From: Sphingobium cloacae | GTDB lineage: Bacteria; Pseudomonadota; Alphaproteobacteria; Sphingomonadales; Sphingomonadaceae | Direction of reading: 5' to 3' | Length of the DNA stretch: 64,000 nt | NCBI RefSeq assembly: GCF_002355855.1 | Contig: NZ_AP017657.1 | Coordinates: 87,713-151,712, forward strand | Shown here: positions 36,990 through 46,400 of the stretch, piece after piece | How the letters are laid out: each line of letters opens with the position of its first letter | Position numbering within the stretch: the stretch's first letter is position 1 | Notes under the pieces: model-generated | Told to the model about the DNA's origin: nothing | Databases searched by the model: none | Seen by the model: the letters and a program-made list of their open reading frames with translations, nothing else | Position numbers and translations under genes: made by a program

Positions 36990-37243
36990 GCATGAGAAGC
37001 GTCGGTATGCGAGAGCCGACGCCCTCTATGTCCATCCGGACCCGGATGGCGTCCGGTATTGCAGAGCTAGTGAGGCCAAAGTTCGATTCAAGAGCCTGAT
37101 CGCACGTTGGCGGTACCTCTGATCGAACCGCGCTGGCTTCCACGAAAAAGCGGATATTGAACCCGCTGCAGGCGGAGACGGAACCGCATCGCGATGGGGT
37201 AGCGAGGATAGTGACGCGAGCCTGCCTCTCGCGATGGGCCTGG

Positions 37244-38164
37244 TTATGCAATTGCGGGGATTGTTCGACCGTCAGCTATTACCGTTTGCGCGAGCCAAGC
37301 GATGAAGCTGCCGTCCCTCCAGTTCCGGTGCGTTACCACGAACCCGGGAGATGTACGCTCGGCCTGGCACCGCGTGGCCTCACGCGTCGCATCGATCGCC
37401 AGCCGCATGCGCCGGCCACCTACCGCGTTCGAGATGACCAATTCAATCAGGGTTCGTTCGTCGTCTGCACCCGGTCGGACGCGGTGGATCGCACATTCGA
37501 CGCCGTGGGCATCCAGCGCCGCTTGAAGATGCTCGAGAGCGCGGAGCACATCCCGATCGAGTTCCGAACGAACGAGGATGAACCGTCGAGCATGGAAGAT
37601 CGGGGCTGCGTACGCTTCGATCGCTGCGGCGCGACCGTCCGGCTCGCCTTCGAAGGCAACGAGCGCGAGGTAAGGACCCTCGATGTCGCTTTCGGTGCCG
37701 ATCGTTCCTGTCACACGCAGCGGCGACATATTGGGGCCATAGAGCAATGGCGGCCGGACATCGGTGGCATAGAGGACGGCGAAACCGTGTATGGAATGCC
37801 CGTTGCGTGCGGTGCGCAGAAGGGAGGCGGCGGCCTCGCCATTATGTAGAGCGACCGGGTGCGTCCAGAAGTGTTCGGCAAGGCCCACGCCGGGAGCCAC
37901 TTCGAAGCCGGCAGCGGCCGTCTTCAACGCTCCGAACAGGTCAACGATAGAGGGCTGATCGGGTGCGCGGGCGGGGGCTGGAATTTCATTGCAGCCCGCA
38001 GCGTCGATGAGTTCCTCCAGCAGGTTCGCCATGGAGTGGCGCGAGGATGCGGCCGCATGCCCGGGCAGCGGCGGCAGGTCGAGATCCGTTGTGAGCCGGA
38101 ACAATGGGCGAGCGACCGGCGCGGCTATGGAGGCAGCGGAGGAGCGAAACTGGTCCAGATCCAT
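37244..38164 (-). CDS. DUF1173-like protein, shorter paralogue
   Basis: A 306-residue protein related to the product of 8265-9560. Matching blocks in the same order are EVAPGVGLAEHFWTHPVALH (against EIAPGIELGRALWTHAQALH), IEGPYLALVAFEG (against IKGPYLTIVVAGQ) and YAAPIFHARRFILVRSELDRDVLRAL (against YAQPIYSGKRFIPVDSEFERAVLRDL). The N-terminal Cys/His cluster is absent. The C-terminus (IELVISNAVGGRRMRLAIDATRE) diverges. The start may be the ATG at 38164 or the GTG at 38170. It is divergent from the winged-helix gene. Function unknown. Confidence 0.65.
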   Translation of the reverse strand: MDLDQFRSSAASIAAPVARPLFRLTTDLDLPPLPGHAAASSRHSMANLLEELIDAAGCNEIPAPARAPDQPSIVDLFGALKTAAAGFEVAPGVGLAEHFWTHPVALHNGEAAASLLRTARNGHSIHGFAVLYATDVRPPLLYGPNMSPLRVTGTIGTESDIEGPYLALVAFEGEPDGRAAAIEAYAAPIFHARRFILVRSELDRDVLRALEHLQAALDAHGVECAIHRVRPGADDERTLIELVISNAVGGRRMRLAIDATREATRCQAERTSPGFVVTHRNWRDGSFIAWLAQTVIADGRTIPAIA

Positions 38165-38228
38165 CGCCACGCTCTAGCACAGCTTCATCCGCGCGTGAGA
38201 GAGGGAAGCGCCGAACAATGACAACTAC

Positions 38229-38259
38229 GTCACTTTACCTTGCCCAGCGGTAAAGTGAC
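38229..38259. promoter_or_regulatory. 11-bp perfect inverted repeat between divergent genes
   Basis: GTCACTTTACC (38229-38239) and GGTAAAGTGAC (38249-38259) are exact complements around 9 nt. It lies in the 148-bp space between the DUF1173-like gene and the winged-helix gene, ending 54 bp before the latter. It is a likely operator for both. Its arm is close in sequence to the dyad at 41143-41169 (GTCACTTACC). Confidence 0.65.
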
Positions 38260-38312
38260 ACTGGTGGCAAAATCGCCAAATGACCGTCTTTGTGAGTAAT
38301 TGGGGGATTCAC

Positions 38313-38942
38313 ATGAGTCTAACTTTGTGCTTGATTCGTTCCATGTTTCAGCAGGACCTTTTCGCACCTCCGCCCGCCCGCCGGACAATCGGAATACCCG
38401 ATATCGTCCGCACGATCGCCGAACATTCAGCGCGTCCGCGCTACACCTTCATGGTGCTCGACCTTATTTCGCGGGTCGCCCGGGCGAATGGGCAGGCCGG
38501 GCCGCTCGTGCGCGATGGCGAGGCTCTGGTACCGATCCGTGAATGGCTGGCGACCGCGATCGCGCCGAGCGGGGCGCGGTACCATCAGCGTCGCGCGACC
38601 GCCGGCAAGGTGCGGGCGGCGCTCGCCGCGAAGGGCGAGCTGCCGGCCGACACGGCTGAAGCTGAACGGATCGTGGAAGCGCAAGTCAGCGAGCGCATTC
38701 GGGATACGGGCATGACGGCGATCAGCCGGGCCGTGTCCGAGCTGGTGCGGGCGGGTCTTATCGAACGCCACTATCAGGGTTTCCTGGTGGATCATGAGAA
38801 CCGCGGGGCGCAGCGACATGCGGTCTATACGATAACGCCCGCCGTCCGGGCCGCGCTGCATCCCAACGTCGCCACGAGTGAGCATCAGCGAGACTTCTAC
38901 ATTCGCGGAATGCACGGCCAGCCTCGCGCGGCGGTGTCATGA
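38313..38942 (+). CDS. Winged-helix DNA-binding protein
   Basis: A 209-residue protein. The C-terminal half holds a winged-helix pattern (MTAISRAVSELVRAGLIERHYQGFLVDHENRGAQRHAVYTIT), in which the recognition helix and the wing are visible. The N-terminal half is mostly helical (IPDIVRTIAEHSARPRYTFMVLDLISRVARANG). The ATG at 38313 has GGGGG at the right distance, and other in-frame starts at 38280 and 38343 are open. It may be the repressor that binds the dyad just upstream, or a replication-type protein. I cannot decide from sequence alone. Confidence 0.6.
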   Translation: MSLTLCLIRSMFQQDLFAPPPARRTIGIPDIVRTIAEHSARPRYTFMVLDLISRVARANGQAGPLVRDGEALVPIREWLATAIAPSGARYHQRRATAGKVRAALAAKGELPADTAEAERIVEAQVSERIRDTGMTAISRAVSELVRAGLIERHYQGFLVDHENRGAQRHAVYTITPAVRAALHPNVATSEHQRDFYIRGMHGQPRAAVS

Positions 38943-38962
38943 TAGCGCTGGAGGTTTGCCGC

Positions 38963-39826
38963 TCAAGCGTGACCAGAAGTCGACGTCAGTTTTTCCAGTT
39001 TGGCGAGGAAAAAGCGCTCACTCCACAGATCAAGCGACCTGAGTTCGGCCGGCCGCAGGAAACGCCGCACGTCGTCAGCGGCGGCCTTCCAGTCGATCTT
39101 CGCAATCGTGCTGCCCAGCGCTTCGTTCAGCCAGGGCATGTCGACGGCGATGTGATTATCTCCCGCCCAGGGACCGGCCTGGATGAGGGCATTGCGCAGG
39201 AGGGCCAGATTGAGCGTTACTCCCTTGGCGACATACCAGGAGAAATCGAACCAGTCCCGACCCTTGAGGAAACCCCGGCATAGCAAGGCATGAATCTTGA
39301 GAGCGAAATTGGACGGCAGATCCTGGTGCCGAACTTCGTGGTCCGCTGGAAAATCGAGATAGCTGGACGCCTCGCCCGAACCCGCAGGTGGGTTGACGTC
39401 GATCTCTAGCTTGATCCGGATCGTCTTTGGCTTACCAGCGCCCGCAAAAGACAGGTCGAGTTGGCTCGCGATGGAATCGTTCTTGATCAGCGCCTGGCGG
39501 ATAGCCGTGTCCATCTTCGCCCTGGGCAGAGCATCGAGCTTCAGCCCGAACTGGCCGAACACCTCGATCAGGGTCTTGAGATAAGGCGTCCAGTCGAAGT
39601 CTGGGTCGGCCTGGCGCAGCAGGAAGTCGAGATCTTCCGAGAAGCGCGGTAGGCTGTTCAGGATGCGCAGGGACGTGCCGCCCTGGAATAGCGCGACGTC
39701 GAAGAAGTCGCCGCGCCAAAGGGCATAGAGCGCGATTTCCTGGAGGATTTCCTTGACCGCATTCTCTTCCTCTAGCGCATTGGCGGGATCGTAGCGGCGC
39801 AGTTTCTCCTGGATGATGTCAATCAT
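38963..39826 (-). CDS. abiEii: AbiEii-type nucleotidyltransferase toxin
   Basis: A 287-residue toxin of the AbiEii/AbiGii family. The nucleotidyltransferase motif is clear: FQGGTSLRILNSLPRFSEDLDFLL, with the G-G-T-S and D-x-D elements, and KIRIKLEIDV-type strand later (here TIRIKLEIDVNP). Related enzymes add nucleotides to tRNA acceptor ends and block translation. It forms a type IV toxin-antitoxin pair with the upstream gene, and overlaps it by 8 bp. Such pairs act in phage defence by abortive infection and in plasmid upkeep. Confidence 0.9.
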   Translation of the reverse strand: MIDIIQEKLRRYDPANALEEENAVKEILQEIALYALWRGDFFDVALFQGGTSLRILNSLPRFSEDLDFLLRQADPDFDWTPYLKTLIEVFGQFGLKLDALPRAKMDTAIRQALIKNDSIASQLDLSFAGAGKPKTIRIKLEIDVNPPAGSGEASSYLDFPADHEVRHQDLPSNFALKIHALLCRGFLKGRDWFDFSWYVAKGVTLNLALLRNALIQAGPWAGDNHIAVDMPWLNEALGSTIAKIDWKAAADDVRRFLRPAELRSLDLWSERFFLAKLEKLTSTSGHA

Positions 39827-40493
39827 GTGCTGAGCGGACCTTCCTGGCCATGACAGTGCTTTCGAGCGCGGCGAGGAAGCTGTTCACGGCCTTGTGCTTG
39901 TAGACCGGTTTCAGCTTGGCGAAATCCTTCCGTCGGAGCCCGAGGAGCATGTCCTCGTCGATCCGCATGCCATGGGTCAGCCACTCGATGCCCGCCCACT
40001 GCTGCTTGCGCAGGGCAACGAGGTCCAACAAGGCCCGCAGCGGCTGTGCGACGAAGGCGATGAGCTTGCCCATCTGCACGCGATCGACGCCGGCCAGGAA
40101 CTGATAATCCGCGATAGCGAGCGGATGAAAGCTGAACGTGCCGAAGTCTGTCGTTTCAAAGCGGAGCGTTTTGCGGCCAGGCGTCACTCCCGCGGTCACA
40201 AAGACCGCTTCGGGGATCCAGCCATGATGGGCGAGCGCGCTTTCGAAAGAGACATAGCTACCCGGCATCAGACCTTGCGCAATGGCGAAGGGATGGATGG
40301 TTTCGGCCCGATAGCGCTTAGCCAGCAGGTAGGTGCCGCGCTTCACGCGGAGCAGGGAACCATCCTTGAGCGCCCGATTGACCAGGCCGTAGCGCCGGGC
40401 GTCTCCGCCGCCCAGCAGATTGCCGAGCTGGCGTTCGCTGAGGATATGATCGGCCAGACCCGCTGCCGTGATCTGTTGCGCCAGGGAGGACAT
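39819..40493 (-). CDS. abiEi: AbiEi-type antitoxin
   Basis: A 224-residue antitoxin. The N-terminal helix-turn-helix region (LSERQLGNLLGGGDARRYGLVNRALKDGSLLRVKRGTYLL) fits an AbiEi_4-type winged helix, and the following domain includes YVSFESALAHHGWIPE. AbiEi represses its own promoter and neutralises the toxin. It is first in the operon, on the minus strand, and overlaps the toxin gene by 8 bp. Confidence 0.88.
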   Translation of the reverse strand: MSSLAQQITAAGLADHILSERQLGNLLGGGDARRYGLVNRALKDGSLLRVKRGTYLLAKRYRAETIHPFAIAQGLMPGSYVSFESALAHHGWIPEAVFVTAGVTPGRKTLRFETTDFGTFSFHPLAIADYQFLAGVDRVQMGKLIAFVAQPLRALLDLVALRKQQWAGIEWLTHGMRIDEDMLLGLRRKDFAKLKPVYKHKAVNSFLAALESTVMARKVRSAHD

Positions 40494-40625
40494 GAAATTC
40501 CCGATACTTCCAATGTATGAAAGTTTCCAGAATTTTCTGACGAAGGGCGGGAAGCAGCGGAGGCACCCAGCATTGCTTAGTCTGCCCTTGATCCTGTCCA
40601 GAATATCAAACAGGAGGTTATCGCC

Positions 40626-41156
40626 ATGAGCAAGCCTGTTACGCTCAATGTTCGGATCAGGGGCGCACTAGGCGATTTCGTCATGGCACATGTCGGCGCC
40701 GAAGGCTCCTACGAAAATGTCAGCGAATATGTCCGCGACCTCATCCGCCGGGACAAGGAACGGCTCAAGCCGAGCAGTTTGGTCGCCTCAAGGCAGAGCT
40801 TACGCAGGCATTCAATGCGCCGGAGGGCGGCTGGGCGAAATTTATGCCTGTACGCGACCGCTGGGGCGAGGCCCAAGGCGGATGCCTACATTCGCGGCCT
40901 CTTCGACTGCTTCGATCGGATCGCTAGGCGCGAAACGCGATGGCGCGCCATTCCGGCAGAATTCGGGGTCGAGGGCTTTTTCGGCCGCCATGAGCATCAC
41001 TATGTCTTTTGGCGTTTCTGTCGGATGGATCCGTCGGGCATCGTGACCGTCCTGCACGCGCGTCGATATCGCGCTCTGATCAGCATTATCGGAAAAGCTT
41101 GTAAAACAGCCCCAAAAACCGCCCTCCCCGCGCGATCTGTCACTTACCATAATTGA
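40626..41156 (+). pseudogene. Decayed ParD/ParE toxin-antitoxin pair
   Basis: The first 47 codons encode a normal ParD (VTLNVRIRGALGDFVMAHVGAEGSYENVSEYVRDLIRRDKERLK) after AGGAGG. A 1-base loss after CTCAAG shifts the frame, and the natural continuation (EQFGRLKAELTQAFNAPEGGWAKF) is found in the next frame. Further on, the original frame picks up the ParE toxin core (DAYIRGLFDCFDRIARRE, then FGRHEHHYVFWRF and GIVTVLHAR), which needs a second frame change from its natural start. The C-terminus after LHAR is also altered. Neither protein should be functional. Confidence 0.8.
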
Positions 41157-41169
41157 TCGTTATGGTAAG
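41143..41169. promoter_or_regulatory. 10-bp dyad with 7-nt spacer upstream of the integrase
   Basis: CTTACCATAA (41143-41152) and TTATGGTAAG (41160-41169) are exact complements around 7 nt (ttgatcg). This is the layout of a tyrosine-recombinase core site (two binding arms around a 6-8 bp crossover region) and it lies 132 bp upstream of an integrase gene. It could equally be an operator. The left flank GTCACTTACC resembles the dyad at 38229. Confidence 0.55.
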
Positions 41170-41301
41170 AACAAGTGCGCGGAAACAGCAGGGAAGGGCC
41201 AAAATGACGATCGCGAAAATGGCAGCGAAATCACGCGGCACAAATGTGCCGCGCCTTGTGCCGCATGAGCACAATGCCCGGCGCAAGGGCGCGTAGCAAC
41301 G

Positions 41302-42501
41302 ATGGCCGAAAAACCCGCCAGCCGTTCCGACGCCGAAATCGTGGTGGTCCGGACCAACGATGCCGCGCTGCCGACGCGATCGCCAAACGCGGATCCCGAG
41401 ACCGTCGACATGCGGCTGCTGCGCACGATCGCCAGCATCGTTCCAGCGGATCTGCCGCCGATCAGCCAACTCGGACTCGAGACGACGCTGGCGGCCATGG
41501 CCGACGCGACAAAGGCGGCGATCGCCGCCGATCTCGACTGCTGGAGCGGCTGGTGCGGTGAGGAAGGCCGCTCACCGCTGCCCGCCGATCCCGAAGATCT
41601 GGTTCGCTATGTGAATGCGCTCGATGGCAGGGGCAAGAAGCCCGCGACGCTCGCGCGCCGGATCGCTAGCCTCGGCACGGTCCACCGCATGATGGGATTG
41701 GCGGGCGAAGCCGCGCCTACCGACGCACCGATGGTGCGCGCGGCGCTCAAGGCCGTCCGCAGGCGCAGAGGAGCCTTGCAGCGCCAGGCAGCGCCATTGC
41801 GGCTCGGCAAGGCACTGGACAGCCATGTCACCAAGGGATTCACCCTCGCTGCGCTTCTCGATGCCTGCGGCGGCGACCTGCAGGGGCTGCGCGACGCTGC
41901 CCTGCTATCGCTCGGATATGACGCGGGGCTGCGCGTAAGCGAACTCACGGTGGTCGAAGCTGTGCATATCGATCCCCAGCAGGATGGTTCGGCGACGCTG
42001 TTCATCCCCTTCTCCAAGACCGACCAGGAAGGCGAAGGCGCCTGGGCATGGCTGTCGGCCGAGACCATGCGGCGGGTCGGCGCCTGGCTGGAAGCGAGCG
42101 GTATCGAGGAAGGCCCCCTGTTCCGCAGGGTCGGAGTCGATCGGCGGCGCGTACGCGCCAGCGATTCTGAAACGGCGCTCGCCCGAACGACCTATTCCAT
42201 CGGAACGGCGCCGCTGACACGCCAGGGCGTCAACGGCATCTACCGACGCGTCGCGCTTGCAGCATTCGAACTGGGATTGGTGAGTCTCCCCGCCAGCGAG
42301 TTGACCGCCGCGGTGCAGGCATTGTCCACTCACTCCCTTCGCGTCGGCCTGACCCAGGACCTTTTTGCTGCCGGAGAGGACGGCGCGGGAATAGCCCAGG
42401 CGCTGCGCTGGAGCTCGCCCGCTACGGCATTACGCTATGGCCGCAAGCTCGCGGTTCGCAGCAATGTCGCCGCCCGGGTCCTATCGCGCGTGCGCCGCTG
42501 A
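41302..42501 (+). CDS. Tyrosine recombinase / integrase
   Basis: A 399-residue site-specific recombinase. The N-terminal SAM-like domain spans residues about 60-165. In the catalytic domain the first Arg is in YDAGLRVSEL (about 211), the Lys in FSKTDQEGEG, the H-x-x-R in THSLRVGLTQ, a Trp replaces the second His in LRWSSPATALRYGR, and the last Tyr is the nucleophile. Length and motifs fit phage- or ICE-type integrases. The start at 41302 has a poor ribosome binding site. It may integrate the element or resolve multimers. Confidence 0.9.
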   Translation: MAEKPASRSDAEIVVVRTNDAALPTRSPNADPETVDMRLLRTIASIVPADLPPISQLGLETTLAAMADATKAAIAADLDCWSGWCGEEGRSPLPADPEDLVRYVNALDGRGKKPATLARRIASLGTVHRMMGLAGEAAPTDAPMVRAALKAVRRRRGALQRQAAPLRLGKALDSHVTKGFTLAALLDACGGDLQGLRDAALLSLGYDAGLRVSELTVVEAVHIDPQQDGSATLFIPFSKTDQEGEGAWAWLSAETMRRVGAWLEASGIEEGPLFRRVGVDRRRVRASDSETALARTTYSIGTAPLTRQGVNGIYRRVALAAFELGLVSLPASELTAAVQALSTHSLRVGLTQDLFAAGEDGAGIAQALRWSSPATALRYGRKLAVRSNVAARVLSRVRR

Positions 42502-42521
42502 CCACACTTACGCGTCCGGAA

Positions 42522-43175
42522 TCACAGAGCTTCGGGGCGCGACAACATCATACGCGTTTTGAGATTGCCATCGGGCCTCCGATGAAGGTCAATGATGTGG
42601 CCGGCCCGAGGTGCAAAGATCATGAGTTCAGCGGCTGTCTCGTAGGATGTATTCGACCCGAAATAGCGCACCGGTCCGTGCCACTTCTGACCTTCGATGA
42701 GCCGGAGCCGGAATGTGCCCTGCGGCACCGGCACGCGAATCCGGTCATTTTTCGAGACATAGATCGAAATGGCGTGTCGGCCGGTGGTCGGGTCGATGAG
42801 CTGCACGACGGCATTGCTGTCCGCCGTCTCGACGGTGAGGAAGCTGCTAACGGGTTCGTGCATCGCCCAACTCGCCACAGTTACCGACCCTGATTCCGGA
42901 AATGGCATCGCCGCCTCGCGATCCGGCAGCCAGCCCGCCCGTTGAGCTTCGCCGTAGAGGGGGATCAGAATGAGGAGGAGGCTCAGGGCAAAGGGAATAT
43001 ATCGAACAGGGCTGGAACGCCTGGAGCCCCGCCAGCGTCCGCGTTGATAGTCGAAGCTTCGAATGGCCGGGTCGAACCAGGCGCCCTCCACGCGCCCGGC
43101 TCGGTCATTCCAGCGCGTGCTTCCGCTCCGCGCGCGCTGCCGCTCGCGCATATAGTCTCGATCGTCGATGCCCAT
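42522..43175 (-). CDS. Hypothetical single-pass membrane protein
   Basis: A 217-residue protein with a basic, Arg-rich N-terminus (MRERQRARSGSTRWNDRAGRVEG), one membrane segment (VRYIPFALSLLLILIPLYGEAQ) and a beta-rich extracytoplasmic domain (SFLTVETADSNAVVQLIDPTTGRHAISIYVSKNDRIRVPVPQGTFRLRLIEG). It stands convergent with the integrase and downstream of the relaxase, so a transfer-related role is possible. No family recognised. Confidence 0.6.
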   Translation of the reverse strand: MGIDDRDYMRERQRARSGSTRWNDRAGRVEGAWFDPAIRSFDYQRGRWRGSRRSSPVRYIPFALSLLLILIPLYGEAQRAGWLPDREAAMPFPESGSVTVASWAMHEPVSSFLTVETADSNAVVQLIDPTTGRHAISIYVSKNDRIRVPVPQGTFRLRLIEGQKWHGPVRYFGSNTSYETAAELMIFAPRAGHIIDLHRRPDGNLKTRMMLSRPEAL

Positions 43176-43246
43176 GCGCGGTTATCCTCCGATTGCCCGA
43201 GGGGGCGCGTCGCCGCGGCGCTGAGTGAATTCCATGACCGCCTCCT

Positions 43247-43447
43247 TCAGCCCCACCCATCCCGCCGGCCTTCGCCATTGTCGCGCAGGTTGCGCCCGTC
43301 GAGCGCCGATCGGCGGATGCTGAGCTCCACTTCCCCGCCTTTGCGGGTGATCTGCACATCGCGCGGATCGAGATTGTTGCGCCTGGCATAATCGTCAGCC
43401 GCCTTCTCGCTGCCGAACTTGCCGGCCTGCTCAAATTCCCATGCCAT
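43247..43447 (-). CDS. Small protein downstream of traI
   Basis: A 66-residue soluble protein (MAWEFEQAGKFGSEKAADDYARRNNLDPRDVQITRKGGEVEL). GGAAGGAGACG precedes the ATG at 43447. It follows the relaxase gene by about 50 bp on the same strand and is likely co-transcribed. Similar short proteins of unknown function are found next to MobF relaxases. Confidence 0.6.
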   Translation of the reverse strand: MAWEFEQAGKFGSEKAADDYARRNNLDPRDVQITRKGGEVELSIRRSALDGRNLRDNGEGRRDGWG

Positions 43448-43496
43448 CGTTTCGTCTCCTTCCTTTCGCCCCCGGCGCCGCGCCGGCGGCTTCATG

Positions 43497-46400
43497 CTAC
43501 AAATCGAGGCCGAGGCTGCGCTCGGGCAGCGGCGGCAATTGTTCCGCCCGGTCGGGCTTCGGTTCGGGCTTCGCTGCCTGGTCCTTTCCGACCGGCGCTG
43601 CGGCGCCGGCGTCAGGGAGCGGGGGCAGGTCGTCAGGCAGCGGCGGGAGATCGGACAGGTCGACGCCGTCGATCGGGCCGGGATTGAAATCCTCGCGCGC
43701 CTTCGCGCCCTTGGCCATGTTCCCATCTATGTCGAGGCGGCCGACGGTTTCGAGCGAAGAGGTCTTGTTGCCCGGGTTCATGTCGAGCTGCCGTGCCAGC
43801 TTCTCCTTGTCGTCAACGATCATCGTCAGGCCGTCGCGCACGCGCGTCACGAGGACATTGAACAGGCGCTGGTTGGACAGGAAACGCTCGAATGAGGACA
43901 TGACGCCGATCGCCCTGTCGGTTGTGATGCCTTGCGCCATATGCATGTTCAGCGAGTAGGCGAGGTCGAGGCGCGAGAGCATCGGATCGCCCATCGGCAG
44001 GGTCAGTTGCTCCTTGCCCGCCGTCTCTACCGTGACGCCGGAGCCGTCGACGCTCACCACCCGGGCGAGGGTGGCGTTGTGAAGCCCGCGGCCCTTGTCG
44101 TTCGCGGTCCAGCGGATGCGGTCGCCCTCGTGGATATCGAGCGGCTTTTTCTCGGAGAGCTGGAGCCGGTCCCGCTGCTCTGCCGGCGACAGCTTCTGCG
44201 GATCGAAGCGGATCCTGCGCCGTCCGTCTGCGAGGTCGACCTTGCCACTGGCATGGACCTTGAGGACATCGTATCGCCCGGCCTGGATGCCGACATCCTG
44301 CGCCCCGCCCCGACCCACCTCGAGGGTCTGGCCGGGGCGATAGGTCGACGCATAGCGCAATTCCTCGCGCGTCGTATTCACTCGATCATAGACTGTGAGC
44401 TGGAGCGCCTCGCCCTTGACGCTTCCTTCGGCGATCAATCCGGCTTGAATGCGCTTGTTGATAGTCTCGCGCGCGTCTCTGCCTGATGCGAATACGGCGG
44501 TCGCCTCACGCTCTTCCGGTGAAAGGCCGAGCCAACTATCGGCCGCGGCGGCGGCCGGATCCTTCTCTTCCACGATATGCTCGCCGAGCACCTTCATGGC
44601 GGCGCCCGCCTTTCCCACGTTCGCGAGTTCGGCGACAACCTTCAGCTTCTGCTGCTCTTCGGTTAGCGGCTGGCCCGGCTTCCCGATGCGGATATTCTGG
44701 GTCATCCGCACCATCGTCGCGCCGGCAGCCTGGATCATGGCGAAGGCCTTGCCCCAGTCGATCGAGGAGAGCTGCTGCCTGTCGCCGACGAGGACGAGCT
44801 TGTCGACGCCCATCGCCGCGCTGATCTGGTGAAGCTTCAGCATATCGCTTGCCGAGACCATCGAGGTCTCGTCCACGAGGAGCATGGTGCCGGCGAGCCT
44901 TTCCCGCGCCGCTTCATAGCGCGGCGTGTTCCGTTCGGCGATGAAGCGCTCGTGGGCGAGGACAAAGGAGGCGATCGTCTGGGCCTGGATGCCGGCGCCC
45001 TCGGCGAGATCGCCGACCATTTTGTTCTGGAACGCGAGACCCCGGATCGTACGGCCTTCGGCCTCCGCGACGCGCGAGACCGCCTGCAGCATCGTGGACT
45101 TGCCCGTGCCCGCCTTTCCCTGGATCGTGATCGTGCGATCGTCAGAGGAGAGGATCAGGGTCGCGGCGGCAAGCTGCCCGGGATTGAGTGGATGCTCCGC
45201 GACTGCCTGAAGGCGCGCGGGCGCGTCGGCAGCAGACAGGACGGGATTTGCGGCGCCATTGCCTTCCTTCACCAGGTCGAGGATCTTCTCCTCGATGCGC
45301 AGCGCCTCCTGGGTCGTCACCATCTTGCCGTCGCGGTCCGTGGCATGGGCAGTTCCCATCACGATCTGCCGATTCTGGACGAGCTGATCGATCCGGCGCT
45401 CGACGCTTTCGACGGTGACGCCTTTGAGACCGAGATCGAGCGCAGTCTTCGACACCATATGAAGCGGCCAGGCCGCCTCGCGTTCGGACAGGATGCGGAC
45501 GGCCGATGCGACCGCGAGTTGCGTGCGGGCCTCTTCGGGTGACTTGACCGCGCGCGCGAGCGCATGGTCGACTAACGGGTCGTGTGGGCGAAGGAAATCG
45601 CCGAGCCGGCTGCGCGCGAGATCGATGGCATCGACGATCGCGCGATAGCCGCGCTCGAGCGGCCCGACCGCGGTCATCATGCCAGCACGCGCTTCCGCGG
45701 CCGCGCGCAGGTCCTTTCCGTCGAAACCGAGCGCAGCGGCCCGCTCGATCCAGCTTTGCCTGAGCGCGCCGCGATCCTCGACGTCGAGCTTGGGATCGCG
45801 GGTATTGATCGTGATCTGGTCGCGGCCCTTGTGGGATGTTATGCCGGTTTCGGCCGCCTTGTTGAGAATGTCCTCGCGCCGTTGGCTGAACTCCTCACGC
45901 GCGGCCTTTGGCACGCCGACGATCTCGAAGGTTCCGTGCTTGCCGCGAAGCTCTACAGTGTAGCCGATCTTCTCGAGCGCCGTCCGCAGGTAGCTGTGGT
46001 AAATCGCGCCGATGATGCTGTTGTGGCTCCAGATCTTGTCGGCGTGAAGGGCTTGCCACTTGCCATCGGGCATCTGCGTCATGTTGCCGATCACAGCGTG
46101 AATATGGCCCTGCGGATCGAGCGCCCGGCTGGTATCGTGCTGGAAGAGCGCATAGACGAGATTGCCGGTCTGGACCGGAACCTTGCGGCCGTCGACGTCG
46201 CGCCGGCCTTCGGCAAGGTTCTTTTCGACCCAGGCCATCGTCTGCTTGACGGCCGCCATGTTGGCGGAGAGCACGCGCTTGTCGCCGGCGACATAGGCCA
46301 TCACCGACGCGGACTTCGGCATCGAAAAGGTAAGGTCGAGGCCGTGCCGGCGGTTCTCGACCTGGGCGACCCCTTCCCCGCTCGGCAGGAACCCGTTTAG

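Noticed and set aside
37067..37092. Possible heat-shock sigma factor promoter upstream of ibpA (CTTGAA at 37087-37092, minus strand)
   Set aside because: The -35 hexamer is exact but the expected -10 region (TCACTAG) does not match the consensus, so it is not listed.
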